Origin: Sva-07 sp963728355
Lineage (GTDB): Bacteria; Actinomycetota; Acidimicrobiia; Acidimicrobiales; Ilumatobacteraceae
Length of the DNA stretch: 64,000 nt
NCBI GenBank assembly: GCA_963728355.1
Contig: CAVSJQ010000016.1
Coordinates: forward strand, 87,221 to 151,220
Reading direction: 5' to 3'
Each line of letters starts with the position of its first letter. Within the stretch, counting starts at the first letter, position 1. Both the position numbers and the translations under genes were made by a program. Of this stretch, positions 35,257-44,163 are shown piece by piece. The notes beneath the pieces are model-generated. The model had not been told where the DNA came from, made no database searches, and saw nothing but the letters and a program-made list of their open reading frames with translations.

Positions 35257-36597
35257 TCACTGGCCCGGCGATTCGCCGGCGGCGAGACGGCGCAGGTCGA
35301 GCGTCGCTTCGAGCACACCGTCGGACACCCCGTGCTCGCGAGCGACATCGCGCAGTGAGCGTCCGCTCGACGCTGCGTCCTTCACGATCTCGGTTGCCGC
35401 GTCATAGCCGATCGCCGGATTGAGGGCCGTCGCTGTGGCCAGCGTGAGCTCGGCGAGCGCGAGGCACCGCTCCTCGTTCGCCTCGATGCCGTCGACGCAC
35501 CGGTCTGCGAGCAGACGGGTGCTCGAGGCAAGCAGTTCGATCGACTGCAGGAGGTTGCGGGCCATGACCGGGATCATCACGTTCAGTTCGAAGTTTCCCT
35601 GCATGCCGGCGATCGTGATGGTGGTGTCGTTTCCCATCACCTGCGCGCACACCTGCAGCACCGCCTCTGGGATGACGGGGTTGACCTTTCCCGGCATGAT
35701 CGACGAACCCTTCTGCAGCTCCGGCAGGCGGATCTCGCCGAGCCCCGCCCGCGGACCACTGGCCATCCAGCGCAGGTCGTTGCAGACCTTGGTGAGGGCG
35801 ACTGCGACCACCTTCAACGAGCCCGACGTGGCGACCAGTGCGTCCCGTGATGCCTGTGCCGCGAAGTGGTCGTCGGGGGCCGCGATCATCGGTGCGGCGT
35901 CATCGGACATCACCGCTGCCAGCCGTCGACGCGCCTGCGCCGCGAAGTCGACATGGGTGTTCAGCCCATTGCCGACCGCCGTGCCGCCGAGCGGAATGCG
36001 CCCGAGCCCCGGCAACGTCGACCGGACCGCGTCCGCCGCGGAGCGCACCTGGGCGGCGTAGCCGGCGAGCTCCTGGCCCAACGTGACGGGCACCGCATCC
36101 ATCAGATGCGTCCGGCCCGACTTCACGACGTCGGCGAAGACCGAGGCGCGTTCGCCGAACGATGCCGCGAGGCGATCCAGCGCGGGGAGGAGGTCGAGCG
36201 AGATCGCATCGAGCGCGGCGAGGTGGACCGCCGACGGGAACACGTCGTTGGAGCTCTGTCCGAGGTTGACGTCGTCGTTGGGGTGGGCACGTCCACCGGT
36301 CAGCGAGCTGATCACCTCGTTGACGTTCATGTTCGACGACGTTCCGGAACCGGTCTGGAAGACGTCGACGGGGAACTGGCCGTCGTGATCGCCGGCCGCG
36401 ATCTCATCGGCAGCCGCCACGATCGCCGAGCCGAGCGCGTCGTCGAGCAGACCGAACTCGACGTTGGCCCGGGCCGCGGCGGATTTGATCCGCGCCAGCC
36501 AGTGAACCACCCGCAGCGGGATCGTCTCGCCCGAGATCGGGAAGTTCGCCACCGCCTTGTCGGTCTCGGCACCCCACAGCGCACGTTCGTCGGCCAT
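35257..36597 (-). CDS. fumC: Class II fumarate hydratase
   Basis: Fumarase C of 446 aa, converting fumarate to malate in the TCA cycle. The family signature GSSIMPGKVNPVIPE is present, as are SSNDVFPSAVHLAA and SGRTHLMDAVPVTLGQE (active-site regions). The N-terminus begins MADERALWGAETDKAV, about ten residues shorter than usual, where relatives have RxExDxxGxxxVPxDALWGAQT. No in-frame start exists further upstream, so this is a natural shortening. Upstream are two copies of palindrome family A. Convergent with the small membrane protein gene. Confidence 0.96.
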   Translation of the reverse strand: MADERALWGAETDKAVANFPISGETIPLRVVHWLARIKSAAARANVEFGLLDDALGSAIVAAADEIAAGDHDGQFPVDVFQTGSGTSSNMNVNEVISSLTGGRAHPNDDVNLGQSSNDVFPSAVHLAALDAISLDLLPALDRLAASFGERASVFADVVKSGRTHLMDAVPVTLGQELAGYAAQVRSAADAVRSTLPGLGRIPLGGTAVGNGLNTHVDFAAQARRRLAAVMSDDAAPMIAAPDDHFAAQASRDALVATSGSLKVVAVALTKVCNDLRWMASGPRAGLGEIRLPELQKGSSIMPGKVNPVIPEAVLQVCAQVMGNDTTITIAGMQGNFELNVMIPVMARNLLQSIELLASSTRLLADRCVDGIEANEERCLALAELTLATATALNPAIGYDAATEIVKDAASSGRSLRDVAREHGVSDGVLEATLDLRRLAAGESPGQ

Positions 36598-36651
36598 GGT
36601 CGTGGGCTTCCCCCCGCACGCAGGCGCAAACGTCGCCCCGACGCCACCCCG

Positions 36652-36695
36652 AGCGATGAGCGAAAAGCCCGTATCAGGGCGGTTCGCTCATCGCT
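36652..36695. repeat. Palindromic repeat family A, copy 2
   Basis: Perfect 13-base arms AGCGATGAGCGAA / TTCGCTCATCGCT, inner GCCC-gtatca-GGGC. First of a tandem pair, 61 bp apart, between the mscS-type gene stop and the fumC start. Confidence 0.92.
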
Positions 36696-36712
36696 TGCCG
36701 GTACGTCCGCCG

Positions 36713-36756
36713 AGCGATGAGCGAAAAGCCCGTATCCGGGCGGTTGGCTCATCGCT
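36713..36756. repeat. Palindromic repeat family A, copy 3
   Basis: Same element as copy 2, with one mismatch in the right arm (TTGGCTCATCGCT). It ends 13 bases from the stop of the mscS-type gene. Confidence 0.92.
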
Positions 36757-36768
36757 TGCTGGGTTGGG

Positions 36769-37767
36769 TCACTTGCGGCGCCACGGGAGCCAGCCGCCGG
36801 CCGTGCGCGATGTCGACCGCTCCCGGCCGCCCGGAACGGCGGCGTGTTCGGTGAACACCTCGTCGCCGACCACTCCCCCGTAGGGGACGTCCGCGCCGCT
36901 GCCCTGCCACACCACCACCTGCGGGAACGCAATCGTGATGTCGGCTGCGGCGAAGGCCTGGTGGATCGCCAACATCACGTCGTGCCGGGCAGCGAGTTCC
37001 GCCGGGACGTCGCTGGCATGCCAGTAGTACACGTCGAGATCGATGCTCGACGTGCCGAACTGCCGCAGCACCACGAGTGGCGGAGGATCGTCGCAGATCC
37101 GTGCCACACGTTGGAGGGCCTCGCCGATCGTGTCCGTCGCCCGCGCGAGATCGGTGTCGTAGGCGATCCCGACCGTGAGCCGGCTGCGCCGGACCGCCTC
37201 GGTCGTGAGCGTCACGATCGGATCCGACAGCACCTTCGAGTTCGGCACGCGGATCCACGTCCCGTCGAGGCCGCGCAGTACGACGGTGCGGGAATCGATG
37301 TCCGTGACCACGCCGATGTGCTCGTCGAGCTCGACCGTGTCGCCGACGGTGAACGGCCGCCGCGACTGCAGGATCAGGGCACCGAAGAAGTTCTCCACCA
37401 CTCCCTGCAGCGCCAGCGCGAGCACGAGACCGCCGAGGCCGAGCGCTCCGAGCAGCGGACCGATCCGGACGCCGAGACCGCCGAGTGCATAGATGAACCC
37501 GACGAGCACGATGACGTAGCCGAGCGTCCGGGCGATCAACACCGACGCGAAGCCCGGCCCGATCGTACGGTCACCGATCGACCGGGCGACCCGGTTGGCG
37601 ATCATGGCCACGACGATGGCGGCCACCACCACGATGCCGGCGCGGGCCCAGTCGGTACCGCTGAGCGAGTCGTCGACGAGCTCTTCGAAGTCGACCGGCA
37701 CGGGGTCGACCTGACCCACGAGCCCCGACAGGAACGGGAGCAGGACGGACGTCACGGGATCACGCAT
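36769..37767 (-). CDS. MscS-family mechanosensitive channel (1)
   Basis: Small-conductance mechanosensitive channel protein of 332 aa. Three hydrophobic helices (about residues 42-62, 75-97 and 100-125) precede the MscS core: the pore-lining helix is LLGALGLGGLVLALALQGVVEN with Gly/Ala packing, followed by GVVTDIDSRTVVLRGLDGTWIRVPNS, the beta domain typical of MscS. It releases solutes on hypo-osmotic shock. It lies downstream of a second MscS gene with only 14 bp between, joined by an 11-bp triplicated repeat that covers its start codon. Confidence 0.9.
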   Translation of the reverse strand: MRDPVTSVLLPFLSGLVGQVDPVPVDFEELVDDSLSGTDWARAGIVVVAAIVVAMIANRVARSIGDRTIGPGFASVLIARTLGYVIVLVGFIYALGGLGVRIGPLLGALGLGGLVLALALQGVVENFFGALILQSRRPFTVGDTVELDEHIGVVTDIDSRTVVLRGLDGTWIRVPNSKVLSDPIVTLTTEAVRRSRLTVGIAYDTDLARATDTIGEALQRVARICDDPPPLVVLRQFGTSSIDLDVYYWHASDVPAELAARHDVMLAIHQAFAAADITIAFPQVVVWQGSGADVPYGGVVGDEVFTEHAAVPGGRERSTSRTAGGWLPWRRK

Positions 37768-37793
37768 CTCTCACGCATCTCTCACGCATCCCG
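37761..37793. repeat. 11-bp direct repeat x3 at the junction of the two mscS genes
   Basis: Units CACGCATCTCT (37761-37771, 37772-37782) and CACGCATCCCG (37783-37793). On the minus strand each carries ATGCGTGA, giving three ATGs one repeat apart, of which only the last (37767) starts the downstream channel gene. The stop of the upstream gene (37782-37784) lies inside. Confidence 0.85.
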
Positions 37794-38750
37794 GTCGTCC
37801 GGGCGCGCCCGGACGGCTCCGCCCGGTGTCACGTCCGCATCGCCGGCGATCGCCGCACGGAGGCTCGGTGTGGCCTGCAGGGCGATGATCTCGGCGGGCA
37901 TCTCGATGCCCGCACGGTCGAGGGCCTGCTTCACCTCGCGGATCGCTGCGTCCTTGGTCATGATCGAGTCGAGGCGATGGGCGTCGGTCCAGAAGAACAC
38001 GGTGATGTCCACCGTCGACACGCCGAGTTCGTTCACGATCGCGAGCGGCGCCGGGTCGGACCGCACGTTCGCGACACGTGCCAGCGCGCCGTGGATCACC
38101 TCGAGCGCTTCGGTCGGATCGTTCTCGTAGGCGATGCCCACCTCGAACTCCAAGCGGTGATCCGCGTTGTGGGTGTGGACGTTGATGACGTTCTTGTAGA
38201 CGTCGCGGTTCGGGATGACGACCAGCTCACCGTCGTAGGTGATGATCTTGGTCTCGCGGATCGTGATGCTGTGCACGGTGCCCGAACGCTCCATCACCGT
38301 GATCTGGTCGCCGGACCGGAACGGCTGACGGAACAGCAGCAGGATCCCCGACAGCGTGTTCTCCAAGATGTCCTGGAACGCGAAGCCGACGGCGACCGAG
38401 AAGAACCCGAGTCCGGCCAGAAGGTCGACCGGTTTCACGGACGGGAAGGTGACCGCAATCGCGATCAGGACCACGACGAAGACGAAGATCCACGACGCGA
38501 TCTTGCTCATCACGTTGGCGAAACTCTTCGTCTGAGTCTTCGAGAAGCGTCGGTGCAACAGCCACCGTAGGCCCCGCGAGAGCACCCAACCGACGAAGAT
38601 GATGGCGAACGCGACGCCCACACGCGGCGCTGCGTCGATCGTCTGCCCCCACAGCGACTGCGCCGATTGGGAGATCTCCTCTTCGGGAGGCTGCGTCGCG
38701 TCCAGCAACCCCCCGACCATGGCGATGCCTCCCACGACGGGCAGGCTCAC
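37782..38750 (-). CDS. MscS-family mechanosensitive channel (2)
   Basis: MscS-type channel of 322 aa with three N-terminal hydrophobic helices (about residues 38-60, 85-108, 115-135) and the core pore helix LLAGLGFFSVAVGFAFQDILEN, then GTVHSITIRETKIITYDGELVVIPN, which starts the cytosolic beta domain. It is clearly different in sequence from the neighbouring MscS, so the pair is an old duplication or a heteromeric set. The GTG start overlaps the stop of a small upstream gene (GTGA), giving a three-gene operon. Confidence 0.9.
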   Translation of the reverse strand: MSLPVVGGIAMVGGLLDATQPPEEEISQSAQSLWGQTIDAAPRVGVAFAIIFVGWVLSRGLRWLLHRRFSKTQTKSFANVMSKIASWIFVFVVVLIAIAVTFPSVKPVDLLAGLGFFSVAVGFAFQDILENTLSGILLLFRQPFRSGDQITVMERSGTVHSITIRETKIITYDGELVVIPNRDVYKNVINVHTHNADHRLEFEVGIAYENDPTEALEVIHGALARVANVRSDPAPLAIVNELGVSTVDITVFFWTDAHRLDSIMTKDAAIREVKQALDRAGIEMPAEIIALQATPSLRAAIAGDADVTPGGAVRARPDDRDA

Positions 38751-38971
38751 GTCGGCGGAGGCCGGTGGTCACCGCCGAGTTGGTCCGGATCCATCGTCTC
38801 GGCGTCGGGCCCGGCGGGACGGTCGGCGGTCTCGTACAGCCGCTCCGACGTGGTGACGGTGTCGGGCTGCGAGTGCCGCGCTGCTCGCTCCGGGTTCTGA
38901 CGGTTGACGATGAACCAGGCCACGACCGCTGCCGTTGCCACGACCGCCAGAATGATCACGAGAGCCGTCAT
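38747..38971 (-). CDS. Small single-pass membrane protein upstream of MscS pair
   Basis: Protein of 74 aa: one N-terminal membrane helix (ALVIILAVVATAAVVAWFIV) and a hydrophilic, charged tail. No family recognised. The stop overlaps the GTG of the MscS gene, so it is co-translated with it; it might be an accessory or regulatory subunit of the channel. A TAGGGC box lies 6 bases upstream of its ATG. Confidence 0.65.
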   Translation of the reverse strand: MTALVIILAVVATAAVVAWFIVNRQNPERAARHSQPDTVTTSERLYETADRPAGPDAETMDPDQLGGDHRPPPT

Positions 38972-39075
38972 GGAGGGGCCCTACCCGCACCGGCGACGGG
39001 ACAATCGCCGAGCGCGCCCGACGTGGTCCGCCCGCTCGACCCGGCGCCCACGAGGAGCTGCGATGCTGCGATGCC

Positions 39076-39774
39076 TCACGAGCCGAGTTCAGCGAGTGCG
39101 ATCGCCAGCACGGCACCGATGGCGGTCGCCACACCGGCGCTGTACCCGTCCTTGCGGAACGCCCCCGGGAACACTTCGGTCGCCAGTGACGCCACCACCG
39201 CTCCGCCGGCGAAGCACCGGATCGCGGCCAGCCATGCCGCCCCGACGCCGTCGAGGAAGAAGTAGCCGACCAGCGCGGCTGCGGCCAGCAGGCCGGCCGT
39301 CGCCGCCCACAGGCCGATGACGGCGCCGTTCCCGCTGCCGTCGCTTCGCATCTGCTGGGCACCGCCCGCCGCCTCGGGCAGGTTCGACAGCAGGATCGAA
39401 CCGGACAAGGCTGCCGCGCCGAGGGGACCGGTGCCGATCAACGCGACGCCGAGTGCGAGGTTCTCCGGCAGCCCGTCGAGGGTGATCGCCGTCAGCAGAC
39501 CGCCGCCCGAGCCGCTCCCCCAACGTTCGTCGACGAGCCAGTCGAGCACGCTGAAGGCGGCCGCCCCCGCGAGCACACAGGCTCCCAGCAACCAGAGTGC
39601 GATCTCGTTCGAGGCGGGTTCGAACAGCTCGATGCTGGTGGACACGAGCAGGGCGCCGCCGGCGAGCGCCACCACGAAGCCGATCACCGGATCGGGGAGC
39701 CAGCCCTCCACGCCCAGGACCGCACCGAGGACGAGTGATCCCGACACCACGACGACCACGAGTATCACGCTCAT
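39076..39774 (-). CDS. ZIP-family metal transporter-like protein
   Basis: Protein of 232 aa with about eight hydrophobic segments, resembling ZIP (zinc/iron permease) proteins in the GufA-like group. The helix-4 motif, usually HNxPEG, reads TLDGLPENLALGV; the helix-5 counterpart, also usually with His, reads LSNLPEAAGGAQ. The Pro-Glu pair is kept but the metal-binding His residues are Asp and Ser, so metal choice may differ or transport may be lost. The start is ATG 39774 with a GGAG site. Divergent from glgX with an 83-bp gap. Confidence 0.75.
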   Translation of the reverse strand: MSVILVVVVVSGSLVLGAVLGVEGWLPDPVIGFVVALAGGALLVSTSIELFEPASNEIALWLLGACVLAGAAAFSVLDWLVDERWGSGSGGGLLTAITLDGLPENLALGVALIGTGPLGAAALSGSILLSNLPEAAGGAQQMRSDGSGNGAVIGLWAATAGLLAAAALVGYFFLDGVGAAWLAAIRCFAGGAVVASLATEVFPGAFRKDGYSAGVATAIGAVLAIALAELGS

Positions 39775-39812
39775 CGAGTACTCCGAATGCCCTGCACCAT
39801 GCGTCGTCAAAC

Positions 39813-39833
39813 GGCCCTCCCGTTTCGAGGGCC
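39813..39833. other. Hairpin in the ZIP/glgX divergent gap
   Basis: GGCCCTC-CCGTTTC-GAGGGCC: 7-bp stem, 7-base loop, 25 bp before the glgX GTG. It could be a leader hairpin, operator or remnant terminator. Confidence 0.4.
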
Positions 39834-39857
39834 TCTGCGTCGGGCAGACTGCTGTCC

Positions 39858-42080
39858 GTGCAGGAGACGGGACGAGATGGACGTACACGACGACGGGTCT
39901 GGGTCGGCAACCCGTATCCACTCGGCGCGAATTACGACGGTTCCGGCACGAACTTCTCGCTGTTCTCCAGCGTCGCGGACGGCGTGGAGCTGTGCCTGCT
40001 CGGCGACGAAGCCGGCGAACACAGCGGTCCCGGCAACACCCGTGATCACGGCCCGATCGACGAGGACCGCATCGAACTGACCGAGATCGACGGCCACTGT
40101 TGGCACGCGTACCTCCCTGATGTCCGTCCCGGACAACGCTACGGCTACCGGGTGCACGGACCGTGGGAGCCGTCCAAGGGCCTGTGGTGCAACCCGTCCA
40201 AGTTGCTCCTCGATCCCTACGCCAAGGCGATTGCCGGCCAGATCGACTGGTCGGAGGCGTGCTTCGGCTACGACTTCGAGCACCCCGACCGGCCCAACAC
40301 CGCAGACTCGGCACCGCACGTCCCCAAGGCGGTCGTCGGCGACCGGTTCTTCGAGTGGGGCAACGACCGCCCACCGGACGTGCCGCTGCACGAGACGATC
40401 ATCTACGAGACGCACGTGCGGGGGCTCACCATGCAGCACCCCGACGTGCCCCCCGCACTGCGCGGCACGTACTCCGGACTCGCTCATCCGGCGATCATCG
40501 ACCACCTCCAGCGGCTCGGCGTGACCGCCGTCGAACTGATGCCCGTGCATCAGTTCGTGCACGACCATCACCTCGTCGAACGCGGCCTGCGCAACTACTG
40601 GGGCTACAACTCGATCGCGTACCTCGCTCCGCACAACGGCTACACGTCGTCGGTCGCGCTCGGCCAGGTGCAGGAGTTCAAGACGATGGTGAAGTCGCTC
40701 CACGCCGCGGGCATCGAGGTGATCCTCGACGTGGTCTATAACCACACTGCCGAAGGAAACCACCTCGGGCCGATGCTCTCCATGCGCGGGATCGACAACC
40801 ACGCCTACTACCGCACGATGGAGGACGACCCGCGGTACTACCTCGACTTCACCGGCACGGGCAACAGCTTGAACATGCGCCATCCGCACGTGCTGCAACT
40901 GATCATGGACAGCCTGCGCTACTGGGTGTCCGAGATGCACGTCGACGGCTTTCGGTTCGACCTCGCCTCCACGCTTGCGAGAGAGCTCTACGACGTCGAC
41001 CGGCTGTCGGCGTTCTTCGATCTCGTCCAGCAGGATCCCGTCGTCTCGCAGGTGAAACTGATCGCCGAACCGTGGGACATCGGTGAGGGCGGCTACCAGG
41101 TCGGCAACTTCCCGCCGCAGTGGTCGGAGTGGAACGGCCGCTACCGCGACACGATCCGCGACTTCTGGCGAGGGGAACCCTCGACGCTCGCCGAGTTCGG
41201 CTACCGGTTCACCGGCAGTTCGGACCTGTACGAGGCCGACACCCGCCGACCGACGGCGTCGATCAACTTCGTGACCGCCCACGACGGCTTCACGCTGCGT
41301 GACCTCGTCTCGTACAACGAGAAGCGCAACGAGGCCAACGGCGAGAACGGCGACGACGGTGAGTCGCACAACCGGTCGTGGAACCACGGCGCCGAAGGAC
41401 CGACGAACGATCCGGAGATCGTCGCGTTGCGGGCACGGCAGCGGCGCAACCTCGTCACGACCCTGCTGTTGTCGCAGGGCGTCCCGATGCTCCTCGGCGG
41501 TGACGAGTTCGGCCGCTCACAGGGAGGCAACAACAACGCGTACTGCCAGGACAACGAGATCTCGTGGTACGACTGGGACGTCATCGACACCGAGTTCTCG
41601 ACGTGGTGCGAGCGCGTGATCGCGTTCCGGCGCGAGCATCCGGTGTTCCGGCGCCGACGCTGGTTCCAGGGTCGGCGCATCCGCGGCATCGAGGATCTCG
41701 CCTGGCTCCGGCCCGACGGCGAGGAGATGACCGACGAGGACTGGGACGCCGGCTTCGCCCGTTCGGTCGGGGTGTTCATGAACGGCGCCTCGATCCCGAC
41801 CACCGACGCCTACGGTGAACGCATCGTCGACGACTCGTTCCTCGTGATCTTCAACGCATCCGATCAACACATCGACTGGTGCATCCCCGGCGCGGCATGG
41901 AGCCGGCGCTGGACGATCGACCTCGACACCGCCGACCCCCGCCGCGGCCTGTCCCGCACCGTCAACAAGCGACCTGGCGACCCACTCGACGTTCCCGGCC
42001 GATCGATGCTCGTGCTCCGGTCGGTCAAGCCACCGAGCCGCCATCCCGTCCACCGCCGAACCACCCAGGAGACGATCTGA
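39858..42080 (+). CDS. glgX: Glycogen debranching enzyme GlgX
   Basis: GH13 debranching enzyme of 740 aa that hydrolyses alpha-1,6 branches in glycogen. An N-terminal CBM48 domain (NPYPLGANYDGSGTNFSLFS) precedes the barrel. Active-site regions: DGFRFDLAS (nucleophile Asp), IAEPWDIGEGGYQVGNFPPQ (acid Glu; family signature) and VTAHDGFTLRDLVSYNEK. The length is normal for GlgX. The GTG start at 39858 is chosen because the homologous region begins just after it; earlier in-frame sequence is antisense to the ZIP gene. First gene of a six-gene glycogen/trehalose run on the + strand, with glgE 4 bp downstream. Confidence 0.94.
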   Translation: MQETGRDGRTRRRVWVGNPYPLGANYDGSGTNFSLFSSVADGVELCLLGDEAGEHSGPGNTRDHGPIDEDRIELTEIDGHCWHAYLPDVRPGQRYGYRVHGPWEPSKGLWCNPSKLLLDPYAKAIAGQIDWSEACFGYDFEHPDRPNTADSAPHVPKAVVGDRFFEWGNDRPPDVPLHETIIYETHVRGLTMQHPDVPPALRGTYSGLAHPAIIDHLQRLGVTAVELMPVHQFVHDHHLVERGLRNYWGYNSIAYLAPHNGYTSSVALGQVQEFKTMVKSLHAAGIEVILDVVYNHTAEGNHLGPMLSMRGIDNHAYYRTMEDDPRYYLDFTGTGNSLNMRHPHVLQLIMDSLRYWVSEMHVDGFRFDLASTLARELYDVDRLSAFFDLVQQDPVVSQVKLIAEPWDIGEGGYQVGNFPPQWSEWNGRYRDTIRDFWRGEPSTLAEFGYRFTGSSDLYEADTRRPTASINFVTAHDGFTLRDLVSYNEKRNEANGENGDDGESHNRSWNHGAEGPTNDPEIVALRARQRRNLVTTLLLSQGVPMLLGGDEFGRSQGGNNNAYCQDNEISWYDWDVIDTEFSTWCERVIAFRREHPVFRRRRWFQGRRIRGIEDLAWLRPDGEEMTDEDWDAGFARSVGVFMNGASIPTTDAYGERIVDDSFLVIFNASDQHIDWCIPGAAWSRRWTIDLDTADPRRGLSRTVNKRPGDPLDVPGRSMLVLRSVKPPSRHPVHRRTTQETI

Positions 42081-42084
42081 GCCG

Positions 42085-44163
42085 ATGCCCACACGTACAC
42101 CAGACATTCCCGACACGCGTCCCTCCCGGGTCGTCGTCGAACCGGTTCGTCCCATCGTCGACGGCGGCAGCACCTTCCCCGCCAAGGCGTCGCTCGGCGA
42201 GCCGATGGTCGTCGACGCCGACGTGTTCGCCGACGGCCACGACGTCGTCGCCGCAGCGCTGCGCTGGCGGCGCGTGACCAGCAACGGCGGTCGCAGCCCG
42301 TGGCAGGAGACCGCCATGACGGTGGTCGGCAACGACCGGTTCACCGCGTCGGTCACACCCCAGGACCTGGGGCGCCTCGAGTACGACGTCGTCGGCTGGG
42401 TCGACCATCTCGAGACCTGGCGACGCGACACCATCAAGAAGCTCGATGCCGGCATGGACGTCGCATCCGAACTCCAGGCCGGTGCCCGACTGATCGACGA
42501 TGCGGTCGAGTGCGCCACCGGGAGCCAGGAGGATCGCGACCACCTCAGCCACCTGCGTCGCACGCTCGCCGACGGCGACACGATGGTGCTGCGCGACGCG
42601 CGCTGGTCGGAGATCTTCTGGCGTTGCACGCCCCGCGAGCCCCTCGCCCGTCTCCCCCGTCCCTTGGCGGTCGAGGTCGACCCCCTGCACGCCAGCTTCG
42701 GTGCCTGGTACGAGTTCTTCCCCCGCTCGTCGGTGCGCTCCCGCGACGCTTCGGCCGGCCACGACGGCGACGACCGGGAAACCGACGGTCGTTCCACCAC
42801 CCTGCTCGAGTCGATCGACCGTCTGGATCACATTGCATCGATGGGATTCGACATCGTCTATCTGCCGCCGGTCCACCCGATCGGCACCACCAAGCGCAAG
42901 GGCCGCAACAATGCGACCACCGCCACCGACGACGACGTCGGTAGCCCCTGGGCGATCGGATCGCCCGATGGCGGCCACACCGCAGTCGCTCCCGACCTCG
43001 GCACCGTCGACGACGTCGCGGCGTTCGCAACCGCGTGCCGTGAGCGCGGCATGCACCTCGCGCTCGACATCGCCTTCCAGTGTTCACCGGATCATCCGTG
43101 GGTGCACGAACATCCGGAGTGGTTCGCCAAGCGACCCGACGGCAGTATCCAGTACGCCGAGAACCCCCCGAAGAAGTACGAGGACATCTTCCCGCTCGAC
43201 TTCGAATCCGACGATTGGCAGGCGCTGTGGGAGGCACTCGCCGACGTCTTCCGATTCTGGATCGAGCGCGGCGTGACCGTCTTCCGTGTGGACAACCCCC
43301 ACACCAAGGCCTTCGCGTTCTGGGAGTGGACGATCGCCACGTTGCGTTGCGAGCACCCCGAGGTGGTGTTCCTCGCGGAGTCGTTCACCCGCCCCCGTGT
43401 CATGGAGCGGCTCGCGAAGCTCGGCTTCAACCAGAACTACACGTACTTCGCATGGCGCCAGTCACAGGAGGAGCTGCGCGAGTACTTCACGGACCTGGCG
43501 ACCCGCACCGTCGACTGGTTCCGTCCCAATGCGTGGCCGAACACGCCCGACATCCTCACCGAGCAGCTCCAGCACGGCGGCCGACCGGCCTTCGTCAGCA
43601 GGGCGATCCTGGCCGCCACGCTCTCGCCGAGCTGGGGGGTGTACGGGCCGGCGTTCGAACTGCTCGAGCACACCGCAGTCCGTGAGGGTTCCGAGGAGTA
43701 CCTCGATTCGGAGAAGTACCAGCTGCGCACGTGGGACCTCCACCGCGACGACTCCTTGGCGCCGCTGCTGGCACGACTGAACCGGATCCGCCACGACCAC
43801 CGCGCGTTCCGCAACCTGCACACGCTGCACGTCCACTCCTGCGACGACCCGGGGATCCTGTGCTTCAGCAAGACCGATCCCTCGGGGGGCCGTCCCGTGA
43901 TCGTCGTCGTCAACCTCGATCCGTACAACCGCCACAGTGCGTTCGTCGACATCGACCTGGCCGCGATCGGGCTGCCCTACGGATCGGACTACGACGTCGT
44001 CGACCAGCTCGGCGGCGTCACGTACCGGTGGAGCGGCAACATGAACTACGTCGATCTCGCGCCATGGTCGGCATCCGCCCACGTGTTCAGCGTGCGCAGG
44101 CTCGATGACGTCGTCTCCGACGACATCGCGACCAGCACGGCGGGATCGGCGGTGGCGGCATGA
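42085..44163 (+). CDS. glgE: Alpha-1,4-glucan:maltose-1-phosphate maltosyltransferase GlgE
   Basis: GH13_3 enzyme of 692 aa that transfers maltose from maltose-1-phosphate onto alpha-glucan. The N-terminal domain (about 1-100) contains EPVRPIVDGG; the barrel has VYLPPVHPIG, the nucleophile FRVDNPHTKAFAFWEW and the acid VFLAESFTRPRVM. The GlgE-specific SFTRPRVMERLAKLGFNQNY is intact. The substrate is expected from the maltokinase domain of the next gene, which starts in the glgE stop (ATGA overlap), so pathway steps are translationally linked. Confidence 0.96.
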   Translation: MPTRTPDIPDTRPSRVVVEPVRPIVDGGSTFPAKASLGEPMVVDADVFADGHDVVAAALRWRRVTSNGGRSPWQETAMTVVGNDRFTASVTPQDLGRLEYDVVGWVDHLETWRRDTIKKLDAGMDVASELQAGARLIDDAVECATGSQEDRDHLSHLRRTLADGDTMVLRDARWSEIFWRCTPREPLARLPRPLAVEVDPLHASFGAWYEFFPRSSVRSRDASAGHDGDDRETDGRSTTLLESIDRLDHIASMGFDIVYLPPVHPIGTTKRKGRNNATTATDDDVGSPWAIGSPDGGHTAVAPDLGTVDDVAAFATACRERGMHLALDIAFQCSPDHPWVHEHPEWFAKRPDGSIQYAENPPKKYEDIFPLDFESDDWQALWEALADVFRFWIERGVTVFRVDNPHTKAFAFWEWTIATLRCEHPEVVFLAESFTRPRVMERLAKLGFNQNYTYFAWRQSQEELREYFTDLATRTVDWFRPNAWPNTPDILTEQLQHGGRPAFVSRAILAATLSPSWGVYGPAFELLEHTAVREGSEEYLDSEKYQLRTWDLHRDDSLAPLLARLNRIRHDHRAFRNLHTLHVHSCDDPGILCFSKTDPSGGRPVIVVVNLDPYNRHSAFVDIDLAAIGLPYGSDYDVVDQLGGVTYRWSGNMNYVDLAPWSASAHVFSVRRLDDVVSDDIATSTAGSAVAA

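Noticed and set aside
39775..39857. Possible riboswitch before glgX
   Set aside because: The gap is 83 bp with only one simple 7-bp hairpin and no conserved riboswitch core that I recognise.
39807..41387. Open frame of 526 codons on the minus strand
   Set aside because: Antisense to glgX, whose catalytic motifs are intact; no recognisable domain.
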